A stretch of DNA of 64,000 bases, taken from the NCBI GenBank assembly GCA_964515055.1, contig CAZEUG010000005.1, positions 26,148 to 90,147 on the forward strand. Reading direction: 5' to 3'. The notes below the pieces were generated by a model that was not told the DNA's origin, searched no databases, and saw only the letters and a list, made by a program, of their open reading frames with translations. The translations under genes and the position numbers were made by a program. The DNA comes from QAMX01 sp964515055. Lineage in GTDB: Bacteria; Bacillota; Clostridia; Oscillospirales; QAMX01. Below, one piece after another: positions 51,111-58,575 of this stretch (its first letter is position 1; each line of letters begins with the position of its first letter).

Positions 51111-51749
51111 ATGACAGAAAAAGAACGTGCATCGGAGATTGTGAACGTACTGAAGAACCGGTATCCGGAAGCGGTGTGCTCTCTGGATTATGACGAACCC
51201 TGGAAGCTTTTGTTTTCTGCAAGACTGGCAGCACAATGTACGGATAAACGAGTCAATGAAGTGGCCAAAACGCTTTACGCCAAATACCCGACACTTGCAT
51301 CCGTCGCAGAGGCTGAGCTTTCTGAATTGGAAGAGACGGTTCGACCGACCGGAATGTTTCGCACAAAAGCTCGAGATTTGAAAGCCTGCGCGGCCATGCT
51401 GCTGTCCGACTTTCACGGTGAGGTGCCCGATCAAATGGAGGCACTCCTGCAGCTTCCAGGAATCGGTCGGAAAATTGCCAACCTGATCCTCGGAGATGTG
51501 TACGGAAAGCCCGCCGTTGTGACGGACACGCACTGTATCCGGCTGACCAATCGGATGGGGCTTTGTCACACGAGGGATCCGCGTAAGGTTGAAAATCAGC
51601 TGGTTGCTTTGATTGAACCGGAGGAACAGAATGATTTCTGCCATCGTCTGGTCTTACATGGTCGGGATACCTGCACGGCGCGTTCACCGCACTGTGCCCA
51701 ATGCGTTCTGGAGGCGGCGGGACTGTGCCGGAAGAACATCGAAAAATAA
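51111..51749 (+). CDS. nth: Endonuclease III
   Basis: Bifunctional DNA glycosylase/AP lyase for oxidised pyrimidines. The 212-residue product has the helix-hairpin-helix LPGIGRKIANLIL with the catalytic lysine (about residue 120), the catalytic Asp in VVTDTHCIRLTNRMGL (about 139) and a C-terminal 4Fe-4S cysteine set, CTARSPHCAQCVLEAAGLC. The last spacing is C-x7-C rather than the usual x5. GGGAGCTGAGGAACC precedes the ATG. Confidence 0.95.
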   Translation: MTEKERASEIVNVLKNRYPEAVCSLDYDEPWKLLFSARLAAQCTDKRVNEVAKTLYAKYPTLASVAEAELSELEETVRPTGMFRTKARDLKACAAMLLSDFHGEVPDQMEALLQLPGIGRKIANLILGDVYGKPAVVTDTHCIRLTNRMGLCHTRDPRKVENQLVALIEPEEQNDFCHRLVLHGRDTCTARSPHCAQCVLEAAGLCRKNIEK

Positions 51750-51822
51750 GGGACTGTTCCGTTGCCACGGCGTAAACCCGGAACAAGCCGGATGACCTTA
51801 TAATGCTGCTGAGGAAACGGAA

Positions 51823-51862
51823 GATGGGCGTCTGCTTTGGTGAGGCAAAGCAGACGCCCATC
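51823..51862. terminator. Bidirectional terminator between nth and spoVM
   Basis: A 16-bp perfect stem, GATGGGCGTCTGCTTT (51823-51838) with AAAGCAGACGCCCATC (51847-51862), 8-base loop. The T runs on either side are short (ATATTTTATGG on plus, CTTCCGTTTCC on minus), so efficiency may be modest. Confidence 0.65.
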
Positions 51863-51882
51863 AGATATTTTATGGATTTTGC

Positions 51883-51963
51883 TTATGAATGCGATTTAAT
51901 GCCGAACAGAAAACGCAGGATGCCTTTTAAGAAGCCGGGGGCTTCCAACACAACAATCTCCAA
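51883..51963 (-). CDS. spoVM: SpoVM, stage V sporulation protein M
   Basis: A 26-residue amphipathic peptide, exactly the length of B. subtilis SpoVM, which recognises the curved forespore membrane and anchors the spore-coat ATPase SpoIVA. It starts at TTG 51963 behind a strong AGGGGAGGTG and ends at TAA 51883. Agreement with B. subtilis at the same positions includes Pro9, Phe11, Leu12, Gly14, Ile15, Arg17 and Gly21, and the amphipathic pattern is kept (APGFLKGILRFLFG). It is too short for most gene callers. It lies 13 bases after a 57-codon membrane-protein gene. The implication is that the organism makes endospores. Confidence 0.85.
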   Translation of the reverse strand: MEIVVLEAPGFLKGILRFLFGIKSHS

Positions 51964-51976
51964 AAAAACACCTCCC

Positions 51977-52150
51977 CTATTTTCCTTTTTGATTCATCAT
52001 ACAGAGTCCGGTCGCGAGAAGACTGAGCGCAAACAGAATTACAATGAGCCTGAACGGAACGACGGTGAAAAACAAAAGCAAAGTTCCGGCTGCGATCAGT
52101 GAGATTCCGCGATGACCGGAGAAACAGCGCTGAAAGATTCTGATCATCAT
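51977..52150 (-). CDS. Small two-helix membrane protein upstream of spoVM
   Basis: Encodes 57 residues from the ATG at 52150 (a second ATG follows at once), with GAAGGGAG about 6 bases upstream. After a short polar N-terminus (about 15 residues) come two hydrophobic helices, GISLIAAGTLLLFFTVV and LIVILFALSLLATGL, and a basic end, MMNQKGK. It ends 13 bases before the spoVM start. I do not recognise the family. Its position suggests co-expression with spoVM in the mother cell, which is inference. Confidence 0.72.
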   Translation of the reverse strand: MMIRIFQRCFSGHRGISLIAAGTLLLFFTVVPFRLIVILFALSLLATGLCMMNQKGK

Positions 52151-52205
52151 GAGAGCTCCCTTCGAATCTTTTCTGCATCATCCTATGCAGCGCAGCGGCG
52201 GACTG

Positions 52206-52955
52206 TTACTGCTGTGTGATCGGAAGAATCCCACCACAGTCGAAGCAAGGAAGGTCGGTTAAAAAGACTGGTTCGACATGATGTGCAGACAAAAAGGCCA
52301 GAATCTGATGATAATCGGGGTGGTGGGTCAATTGACCAGTGAAAGCCAGACAGTTCGGTGCAATCTTTCCACAGGCACCGCCCAAAAAGCCGTAGGGATA
52401 TCCCGGCAGGTCAATGGAACCGGGCTGAATTTGCAGGACGTCGATTCCGACTCCTCTGGCTGCCTGAGCAATTTTGGGATCCGCTGTGATCAGTGCGCGC
52501 TCATCCACAATGGCGGACGAACAGGCTGTGTAACCCTGCGGTACTGCTTTCAGGGTGTATCCGCGTGAATCCAGCAGCTGTTGCAGACGAGGGTCTGTGA
52601 TACCCGCTTTGTGAAAAGCATACCCGGACAGCAGCAATACGTTGAGAGCAGCATCCAAAGGATACTGTTCACCGCCACGCCTGTCGGAAGGGACGATCTG
52701 CACCCCGATTTGGGACAGTACATACGGAACCTCTGCGTTTTGAAATACGACCAGTGTTTCTCCGCCAAGATGTCGACAATTCATATCGGCGTGCTCCCTG
52801 ATGGCAGATGGCAGTGTGTTCGTAACCGGAGCCGGAAGTGCCTGAACTCCATAACGCGCAAGCGGCTCAGCCAGGAGAGTGAAAAACGAGCGGGCAATCA
52901 ATCCGTGACAAACCGGTGCATCTGGTAAATTGGGTGTGCGGAGCAGATGTGCCAT
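52206..52955 (-). CDS. DUF6873 family GME-fold protein
   Basis: Encodes 249 residues resembling the DUF6873 family, which adopts the guanidino-group-modifying enzyme (amidinotransferase-like) propeller fold. Marks seen are PDAPVCHGLIARS near the N-terminus, HADMNCRHLGGETLVVF (about 60), GYTACSSAIVDERALITADPKIA (about 145), GFLGGACGKIAPNCLAFTGQL (about 195) and the final DLPCFDCGGILPI. Cysteines are numerous; which is catalytic, if any, I cannot say. The ATG at 52955 follows AGGAGG by 8 bases. It lies 36 bases after the permease gene and 55 before the 57-aa protein. Confidence 0.8.
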   Translation of the reverse strand: MAHLLRTPNLPDAPVCHGLIARSFFTLLAEPLARYGVQALPAPVTNTLPSAIREHADMNCRHLGGETLVVFQNAEVPYVLSQIGVQIVPSDRRGGEQYPLDAALNVLLLSGYAFHKAGITDPRLQQLLDSRGYTLKAVPQGYTACSSAIVDERALITADPKIAQAARGVGIDVLQIQPGSIDLPGYPYGFLGGACGKIAPNCLAFTGQLTHHPDYHQILAFLSAHHVEPVFLTDLPCFDCGGILPITQQ

Positions 52956-52991
52956 CTGCAAAACCTCCTGAAACAGAATACAGGCGCCAGC

Positions 52992-54167
52992 CTATTCTTT
53001 TCGAATGGCGACAATTGGCTGCAGCCGAGCTGCAGAAACGGCGGGAAAAATGCCAAAAACAAGACCAACAATCAGTGCAATGACACAGGGTACCAGAATG
53101 GAATCAACATTGAATGTCAACGGAATTCCAATGGAAGAAAAGGCAATGCCGGCGACAAGGAGCCCGATGCCCAGCCCAAGTCCCCCGCCAAATGCTGTGA
53201 CAATCAGGGTTTCCAGCAGAAAGGTCAGCGCGATTTGCCAGGAGGATGCCCCGATCGCTTTGCATATTCCGATCTCAGAACGACGGTCGGATACGGTGGC
53301 CAGCATGGCATTCATAATTCCAATCCCCGCCACAAACAGTGATATGGCAGCTGTGGCCGATAACACACGGGTGACCAGCGTGAGAATGGTATCAAATTCC
53401 TCCATATAGCCGGATAAATTCTCCACCTGAAAGCCGGAACCTCTGTGATGCGTTCGTCGCAGCAGAGCCTGGATTTTCTCAACGGTGGTATTCAGCTCGT
53501 TGCCGTCGATTTGGACGGCCAATTGACTGATGACGCCATCTGTCGTCACCGTGCTGTACGGCACATAGAGAAAGGATGGAATCTGAAATCCGAGCATTCC
53601 GGAAAGACGATTCAATGTGGAATGCACCACGCCGATCACCATGTATTCCTCTTCGATGTTGTCAATCGTCAACGCGATGTGCTTTCCGACAATATTCTCA
53701 CGCCCAAACAGCTCACGCGCAAAGTCTGCACCCACCACACAGACCGAACTGCCGTTGGAGCACTCCGCAGCGGTAAAGAGCCGACCGTGCAACAGCTCCA
53801 TCGACATATACTGATCCATTTGATGATCGACACCGAGCAGGATACAGGTCTCGCTGCGATTCCCGTACACAGAACAGGCGCTGAAACACGTTTCGAATGG
53901 CATGAAGGAAGACACCTCAGGGATTCTGGCGCACAGCCGTTCCCCATCTGTGACTGTCAACGTGGCGGTATCTCCGCTGAAGACCATGATGCCGCGAATT
54001 CCCATACTTTCCAGCCCGTCATGAATCAGTGTTTTGCCGCTTTCACCGATGGCTGTCAGGAGGACAACGGCTGCAATTCCGATGGCGATTGCCAGTGCTG
54101 TCAGGAAGGAGCGGCTTTTTCCGCGTCGAACATTCCTGGAGGCCATGCATAAATAATCGTTTAGCAT
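52992..54167 (-). CDS. MacB-like ABC transporter permease
   Basis: Encodes 391 residues with the MacB/FtsX arrangement: an N-terminal helix (about 21-42, in RNVRRGKSRSFLTALAIAIGIA), a large extracytoplasmic domain (about 45-270), and three C-terminal helices around ISLFVAGIGIMNAML, SSWQIALTFLLETLIVTAFGG and a final one before AARLQPIVAIRKE. The RSEIGICKAIGAS cytoplasmic loop is a family signature. The ATG at 54167 overlaps the adaptor's stop by one base. No ATPase gene is adjacent, which is odd for this class; an ATPase may be encoded elsewhere. Confidence 0.9.
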   Translation of the reverse strand: MLNDYLCMASRNVRRGKSRSFLTALAIAIGIAAVVLLTAIGESGKTLIHDGLESMGIRGIMVFSGDTATLTVTDGERLCARIPEVSSFMPFETCFSACSVYGNRSETCILLGVDHQMDQYMSMELLHGRLFTAAECSNGSSVCVVGADFARELFGRENIVGKHIALTIDNIEEEYMVIGVVHSTLNRLSGMLGFQIPSFLYVPYSTVTTDGVISQLAVQIDGNELNTTVEKIQALLRRTHHRGSGFQVENLSGYMEEFDTILTLVTRVLSATAAISLFVAGIGIMNAMLATVSDRRSEIGICKAIGASSWQIALTFLLETLIVTAFGGGLGLGIGLLVAGIAFSSIGIPLTFNVDSILVPCVIALIVGLVFGIFPAVSAARLQPIVAIRKE

Positions 54168-55252
54168 CAGGGCCTCACCTCCTCGTCCTGTTCGGCAATC
54201 CGAATCGGCATCCCATCAAACAGTTCTGCGGAGGGATTCTCTATGAGCAAGTCATCCTTCGAAAAATCGCCGGAAACCACAATCCCTTCATCGTTCTCAT
54301 ATTCATAGGCAACGAGACGGCGAATGGCATGGCCATCGATGCACTGATAGACACATTCCTGCCCGCTTTCATCCAATGTGATGGCAGAGTGCGGGATAAT
54401 CAGAGCCTGGTTGTATTCATTCAGAAAAATACAGCCCTTGACCGTCAACCCGCTCATCAACGTTTCGCTCGTGAACAGAGTGGCAGTTGCATCGATATAG
54501 GTTTCTGACTTGGAAAGCAGACCGCCGGAGGTCACTGCATAGGGACTGATTTCTGTGATCGCCCCGGCAAATACCTGATCGCCAAAGGCCGAACCAGAGA
54601 TATTCACAGACTGACCGATCTGCAGCTTGGAAAGATAGGCCTCCGGTACGTGCAGCTTGGCGACCAGATGGCTGATATCATCGACAACTGCGGAGACAAA
54701 CAGACCGCTTGTAATTTCACCGATTTCCAGGTGATTCAGGAGCGTGACGGTGCCGTCAAACGGTGCATACAGAACACCGCTCTCCGAACCCTGTGCAGAG
54801 CCTGTAGCAGGCAAATAAAAGTCTCGAAAATAATCAGGAAGCTCGCCATTGACGGCGGCATACTCGGCCGCAGATAAAATGGATGCGTCACTCAGCATCC
54901 CGTTCAGCTCATGCAACCGATCGTGAATTTCACGGATATAGGTATTGCCGAAATCACGTGCAAGCTCATCTGAGGAAAGGAGCCGATATTTCAAAAGCGG
55001 CTGTCCGGCGGATACGGCTTCACCCTCTTCTACGCAGATTTCTGTGATTTCTGCGGGGCTGCCTATGGAAAGGCGTGCAGTGTGCACGGACTGCAAGACG
55101 CCGGAACAGCTGGCGGTTTCATAAACTGTGGCCTGAGAAGGCGAAACGACATGAACGACAGGCGTCGTTTCACGAACAAGGCCGGGCAGCCCACACCAGA
55201 TGATTCCCAAAATCACGGCGGAGAGCGATATGGTGACAAGCAATCTCTTCAT
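54167..55252 (-). CDS. MacA/YknX-like efflux adaptor protein
   Basis: Encodes 361 residues: an N-terminal signal anchor (about residues 4-24), a beta-barrel/lipoyl half-motif (ASCSGVLQSVHTARLSIGSPAEI, then VSAGQPLLKY), a short helical hairpin (about 95-135), the second lipoyl half (GVLYAPFDGTVTLL) and the membrane-proximal barrel to the C-terminus. It is the membrane fusion subunit of a MacAB-type exporter and overlaps the permease gene by one base. GGGGG precedes the ATG. A palindrome lies at its promoter. Confidence 0.88.
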   Translation of the reverse strand: MKRLLVTISLSAVILGIIWCGLPGLVRETTPVVHVVSPSQATVYETASCSGVLQSVHTARLSIGSPAEITEICVEEGEAVSAGQPLLKYRLLSSDELARDFGNTYIREIHDRLHELNGMLSDASILSAAEYAAVNGELPDYFRDFYLPATGSAQGSESGVLYAPFDGTVTLLNHLEIGEITSGLFVSAVVDDISHLVAKLHVPEAYLSKLQIGQSVNISGSAFGDQVFAGAITEISPYAVTSGGLLSKSETYIDATATLFTSETLMSGLTVKGCIFLNEYNQALIIPHSAITLDESGQECVYQCIDGHAIRRLVAYEYENDEGIVVSGDFSKDDLLIENPSAELFDGMPIRIAEQDEEVRP

Positions 55253-55271
55253 GTATAAAAATGCCCCCTGA

Positions 55272-55306
55272 GATAAACAATGAAATCATGTTATTTATTG
55301 TTTATC
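55272..55306. promoter_or_regulatory. Candidate operator palindrome between divergent promoters
   Basis: GATAAACAAT (55272-55281) and ATTGTTTATC (55297-55306) form a perfect 10-bp inverted repeat with a 15-base centre. The centre includes a leftward -10-like TAACAT (complement of 55288-55293), and the right arm contains the rightward -35 TTGTTT. This fits an operator acting on both divergent genes. Confidence 0.6.
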
Positions 55307-55326
55307 CGAGAAGGCAAAAATATAAG
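55298..55326 (+). promoter_or_regulatory. Sigma-A promoter for the small Cys-motif protein
   Basis: -35 TTGTTT (55298-55303), 17-bp spacer, -10 TATAAG (55321-55326). Confidence 0.6.
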
Positions 55327-55372
55327 GCGCTTACAGAAAAATTAAGTGGGAAAAGAAAGAAGGCAACAAGCG

Positions 55373-55705
55373 ATGGGGCTGATTCCATGCACCATGGACT
55401 GTATATATGAGCATGAAGGCGAATGCGTTCTGGACAGAGCGGTTTCAGCAGGAACAGACCGGGGTGAGCTGTGTGCCTATTATATACAGCGCACTGAACA
55501 ACGGCTGGTTACTTCGACGAATAAATGGAATCAAGATGCTGAATCAGAGATGCCATCATGTCGCTGTTGTGATCCGGCAGAATCACATCCGCCTGCTTCT
55601 TCACAGCAGTCACAGCATTCTCAGGCGCAAAAGCAATCTGCGAGGCACGCAGCATCGGCAGATCATTTTCCTGATCACCGGCCGCGTACAGATGGCGCTT
55701 ATTGA
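55373..55705 (+). CDS. Small Cys-motif protein with antisense-overlapping C-terminus
   Basis: Encodes 110 residues from the ATG at 55373 (AGAAGG 9 bases upstream). The first 45 residues hold cysteines spaced as in small clostridial proteins of unknown function: IPCTMDC, then EGECVLD, then ELCAYYIQR. The remaining 65 residues are low complexity (Ser/Gln/His) and run antisense through the last 197 bases of the HAD gene, so they are probably not conserved. The usual family length would end near residue 45-50, which suggests the normal stop was lost. Function unknown. Confidence 0.6.
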   Translation: MGLIPCTMDCIYEHEGECVLDRAVSAGTDRGELCAYYIQRTEQRLVTSTNKWNQDAESEMPSCRCCDPAESHPPASSQQSQHSQAQKQSARHAASADHFPDHRPRTDGAY

Positions 55706-56324
55706 CATTCAAAATCTGTGCCAGCTTCAAAGCACCGATTCCCTTATCCACACACAAATTGAATACCTCCAGAAAGACCGGCGAAGAAAAGCAGACCGAT
55801 GCTTTCCTGTAGTTCGCTTCGATCATGGCAGCGACTTTGGTCAGATCTTCCGTCGAACCGGTGAACAGAACCTTCAACCATGGAAACGGCATATCCGCAG
55901 GTGTATGATACAAAGTGTGTTCAATCGAAAAATCAAGCATATGCTTCAGGGAAATTTGATTCGCATGGACTAAACCAGTACGCCTGTGCGCGTAAATCTC
56001 CAGAGCGACATTCGGAAATTCGGATAAGATCTGTTCGCAGAGCGGACAAAAATCCTCTTCCAGAGAAACCTGATGCAGGATGTTGCCGTTTCCCATGCTG
56101 ACAATCTGTGCGCCGTTGGCGAAGATCACAGGGGCATTCAGGATCATTTGTCTGTAAATTCCCATAAACGACTGAAAGAGACGTCCCGTTGCAAAGGTAA
56201 AATATCCGCCCTCACTGATAAAATAGCGGATTGCTTCGGCGCTTTTTGAACCAATCTGCTTTTTGCTGTCCAAAAGCGTGCCATCCAGGTCTGTGACAAT
56301 CAAAACGTTTGAAAATTTACCCAT
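55509..56324 (-). CDS. HAD-superfamily hydrolase (Cof type)
   Basis: A 271-residue Cof-type phosphatase acting on small phosphorylated metabolites. Motif I is VTDLDGTLLDS (about residues 9-19), motif II TFATGR (about 45), motif III the lysine in KGIGALKLAQ (about 195) and motif IV GDQENDLPMLR (about 220). The ATG at 56324 follows AAGGA; a longer frame to 56387 overlaps thiT. It is the second gene behind the TPP riboswitch, so a role in thiamine or pyridoxal phosphate dephosphorylation is possible but unproven. Confidence 0.9.
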   Translation of the reverse strand: MGKFSNVLIVTDLDGTLLDSKKQIGSKSAEAIRYFISEGGYFTFATGRLFQSFMGIYRQMILNAPVIFANGAQIVSMGNGNILHQVSLEEDFCPLCEQILSEFPNVALEIYAHRRTGLVHANQISLKHMLDFSIEHTLYHTPADMPFPWLKVLFTGSTEDLTKVAAMIEANYRKASVCFSSPVFLEVFNLCVDKGIGALKLAQILNVNKRHLYAAGDQENDLPMLRASQIAFAPENAVTAVKKQADVILPDHNSDMMASLIQHLDSIYSSK

Positions 56325-56340
56325 ACTCAAATTCCTTATG

Positions 56341-56904
56341 TTACGATTTTGAAGGCTGAAGATAGCGTTCCGGAAGATAACGGACAATCAGGAACGCAGA
56401 CAAAGCGGTGAGAATGATTTCCGGAATCATGTAGGTTCCGTTATACGCAACGGAATACGGGAAAACAGCCCAGCCATCCCAGGCGTAGCTTCCCCATAGT
56501 AGAATTCCAGATACAATGTGACAGCCATATCGAAGTGCTGTACACACAAGAGCAGCATAAAATAGGCCGAGTTTCTTTTTTCGAAAGAAAGCTGACAGGC
56601 TCAAAACGCCAAATGCCATGAAATAATCCAACAGAAGCATGAGGAGATATGTGATGAGTCCGTCAGCAGGCGGCACCAAAGCATGATTCTGAAACAGCTG
56701 CAGCACGGCATACACGAGGCTGGAACCCAAACCAAACAGGAATCCGGAGCGATACCCGATGAAAAGAATCGGCAGCATGGAAAAGCAGGTCACGGCGCCG
56801 CCATACGGCAGAAATTGAATTTGAATATAACTCAGAACAAAAGCCAATGCAACGAAAACGGCAGCTTCCGTCAGCTTCTGAATCCGGGAACGATAAGCAG
56901 ACAT
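56341..56904 (-). CDS. thiT: Thiamine transporter ThiT (ECF S component)
   Basis: Encodes 187 residues with about six hydrophobic helices, the substrate-binding subunit of an energy-coupling-factor importer. The family marks are LTEAAVFVALAFVLSYIQIQFLPYGG at the N-terminus (about 10-35), the PILFIGYRSGFLFG loop with charged residues, and the C-terminal YNGTYMIPEIILTAL (about 160-175) lining the thiamine site. The ATG at 56904 follows AGGAGA. A TPP riboswitch lies immediately upstream, which fixes the substrate. The shared EcfAAT module must lie elsewhere. Confidence 0.95.
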   Translation of the reverse strand: MSAYRSRIQKLTEAAVFVALAFVLSYIQIQFLPYGGAVTCFSMLPILFIGYRSGFLFGLGSSLVYAVLQLFQNHALVPPADGLITYLLMLLLDYFMAFGVLSLSAFFRKKKLGLFYAALVCTALRYGCHIVSGILLWGSYAWDGWAVFPYSVAYNGTYMIPEIILTALSAFLIVRYLPERYLQPSKS

Positions 56905-56970
56905 ACAACATTCTCCTGCAATTTTAAGATGTCTGATCCGCTCAAAGCTCAAATAAGAAACTGTCAAAAA

Positions 56971-57057
56971 CACTTCCTACGCCGGCATTATCCGGATCAG
57001 GTTCCTGGGTTTCGGTTGTTTCAACCGATCTCAGCCGCAAACTGCAGCACCCCATCT
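56971..57057 (-). ncRNA. TPP riboswitch (THI element)
   Basis: On the minus strand the aptamer reads GGGGTGCTGCAG, GGCTGAGATCGG, a variable loop, ACCCAGGAACCTGATCCGG (19 bases), ATAATGCCGGCGTAGGAAGTG. These are the standard conserved parts, including CTGAGA and ACCTGATCTGGATAATGCCAGCGTAGGGAA-like positions. It starts directly after the rluD stop and controls thiT and the HAD gene. No terminator with a T run is evident after it, so control is likely at translation or by a weaker structure. Confidence 0.95.
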
Positions 57058-57058
57058 G

Positions 57059-58039
57059 TTATGTTCTGTGGTTTGTATCGAAAGCGAACGATACCATTTT
57101 ACTCCAAGAGGAGAGCTTTGTCAAGACCTGTCGAAATGAATCCGGGACAGGTGCAGAAAACTCAAGGTATTCCTGTGTAGACGGATGCACAAAGCCGATG
57201 TGCCCTGCGTGCAGACACTGGCCGGACAGCCAGGGAAACCAGCGCTGATCGCGCTCCGGATTGCCATATACAGGATCTCCGGCGACCGGATGCCCCTGTG
57301 AAGAGCAGTGAACGCGAATCTGATGGGTGCGTCCGGTATAGAGCGTCAGCTCCATGTGCGAATACGTACAGCCATGCGCCGAATAGACGGCCAATGTGCG
57401 GTAGTCTGTCCGGGCAAAACGCCCTTTCTCAGCCACAGCCATTTTCTTACGATCACGTTCGCTGCGGGCGATGGGTAGAACAATTGAGCCCTCCATATCG
57501 GAAAACCGACCAAATACAATGGCTTCATAGCGCCGACTGAAGCTGTGCGAGCTGATCTGATCAGCCAAAGCGGCGTGTGCCCGGTCATTTTTGGCAACAA
57601 TCAAAAGCCCACTGGTATCTTTGTCGATTCGATGGACAATCCCCGGACGAATGACACCGTTGATACCGGACAAGGAAGAACCACAATGATACAGCAAAGC
57701 ATTGACGAGCGTCCCGGATTCGTTTCCGGGAGCGGGATGGACACACATTCCCTGCGGCTTATTCACGACGAGCAAATCCTGATCCTCAAAGACAATGTCC
57801 AATGGCAGAGCTTCCGGCTCTGCTGTGGTTGCACGGGGTTCAGGCACGACAACCTGAAAGACATCCCCCTGCATGACAATATGCTTTTTAGAGCACGGCT
57901 CACCATTTACAGAAACAGCGCCCTGCTCCATCAATTGCTGGATACCGTTCCGCGAAAAGGCTTCGAGCTGCTCAGAGAGGAAAACGTCCGAACGCTTGCC
58001 ACAATCCGTCGGCTCCGGACTCACATGAAAGGTGCTCAT
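57059..58039 (-). CDS. rluD: Ribosomal large-subunit pseudouridine synthase (RluD/YlyB type)
   Basis: Isomerises uridines in 23S rRNA. The 326-residue product has an N-terminal S4 RNA-binding domain (about 20-75, LSEQLEAFSRNGIQQLMEQGAVSVNG) and the RluA-class catalytic core with the catalytic Asp in HRIDKDTSGLLIVAK (about 140-154) and GRTHQIRVHCSSQGHPVAGDPVYG (about 240-263). Its ATG overlaps the lspA TGA (ATGA), the classic lspA-rluD pairing. The promoter for thiT lies inside its last 25 codons. Confidence 0.95.
   Translation of the reverse strand: MSTFHVSPEPTDCGKRSDVFLSEQLEAFSRNGIQQLMEQGAVSVNGEPCSKKHIVMQGDVFQVVVPEPRATTAEPEALPLDIVFEDQDLLVVNKPQGMCVHPAPGNESGTLVNALLYHCGSSLSGINGVIRPGIVHRIDKDTSGLLIVAKNDRAHAALADQISSHSFSRRYEAIVFGRFSDMEGSIVLPIARSERDRKKMAVAEKGRFARTDYRTLAVYSAHGCTYSHMELTLYTGRTHQIRVHCSSQGHPVAGDPVYGNPERDQRWFPWLSGQCLHAGHIGFVHPSTQEYLEFSAPVPDSFRQVLTKLSSWSKMVSFAFDTNHRT
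57096..57124 (-). promoter_or_regulatory. thiT: Sigma-A promoter for thiT, inside the 3' end of rluD
   Basis: On the minus strand, -35 TTGACA (57119-57124), 17-bp spacer, -10 TAAAAT (57096-57101). Transcription would start near 57089, within rluD coding sequence, about 30 bases before the riboswitch. Confidence 0.85.
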
Positions 58040-58575
58040 AAATTAGATGACGGCTGATCCGCCGCTTTTTTCTCAGGCCGGTCTTCATGAAAGAACAACA
58101 GGTAGACGGCCAGCAAAATGGCACCAATCGTCAGACAAATATCTGCAACATTGAAAATGGCAAATGAAATGAACGTCGGTTCAAACAGATCGACCACATA
58201 CCCACGGATGAGGCGGTCAATAAAGTTGCCAATGGTTCCGGAAAGACAAAGTGCCAAGGCACAATATCCGAAAGCGTTTTTCAAAAGTCCCTTCCACAAA
58301 ATCCAGGTGACAACCGCCAGAACCAGAACGGTCAACCCGATAAAAAAGTACCGCTGACCGTTCAACATACTGAAGGCGGCCCCTGTATTTTCCGCATAAT
58401 GCAACTGCAAAATACCAGGAATGCACGCCACGGGTCCATGATCTTTCAAATGCAGAATCGCAAGCACCTTGGTCAGCTGATCGAGAAGAATGCCGCCCAA
58501 CGTAATCGGCAGGACAATCAGGAATGTATGCTTCAACTGTGGAGCCATACGGTGCTCAGCGGTCATTTTTGACAT
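58036..58575 (-). CDS. lspA: Lipoprotein signal peptidase LspA
   Basis: Membrane aspartic protease removing lipoprotein signal peptides. The 179-residue product has four hydrophobic helices and the catalytic pair in GTIGNFIDRLIRGYVVD (first Asp, about residue 118) and FAIFNVADICLTIG (second Asp, about 137), with the conserved NTGAAF at about 63. GGAAAGG precedes the ATG at 58575, which overlaps the divIVA-like gene's stop by 20 bases. The C-terminal tail (DRPEKKAADQPSS) is cytoplasmic. Confidence 0.95.
   Translation of the reverse strand: MSKMTAEHRMAPQLKHTFLIVLPITLGGILLDQLTKVLAILHLKDHGPVACIPGILQLHYAENTGAAFSMLNGQRYFFIGLTVLVLAVVTWILWKGLLKNAFGYCALALCLSGTIGNFIDRLIRGYVVDLFEPTFISFAIFNVADICLTIGAILLAVYLLFFHEDRPEKKAADQPSSNL

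Noticed and set aside
55346..55372. GTG at 55346 as the start of the small Cys-motif protein
   Set aside because: No binding site upstream; ATG 55373 has AGAAGG at good spacing.
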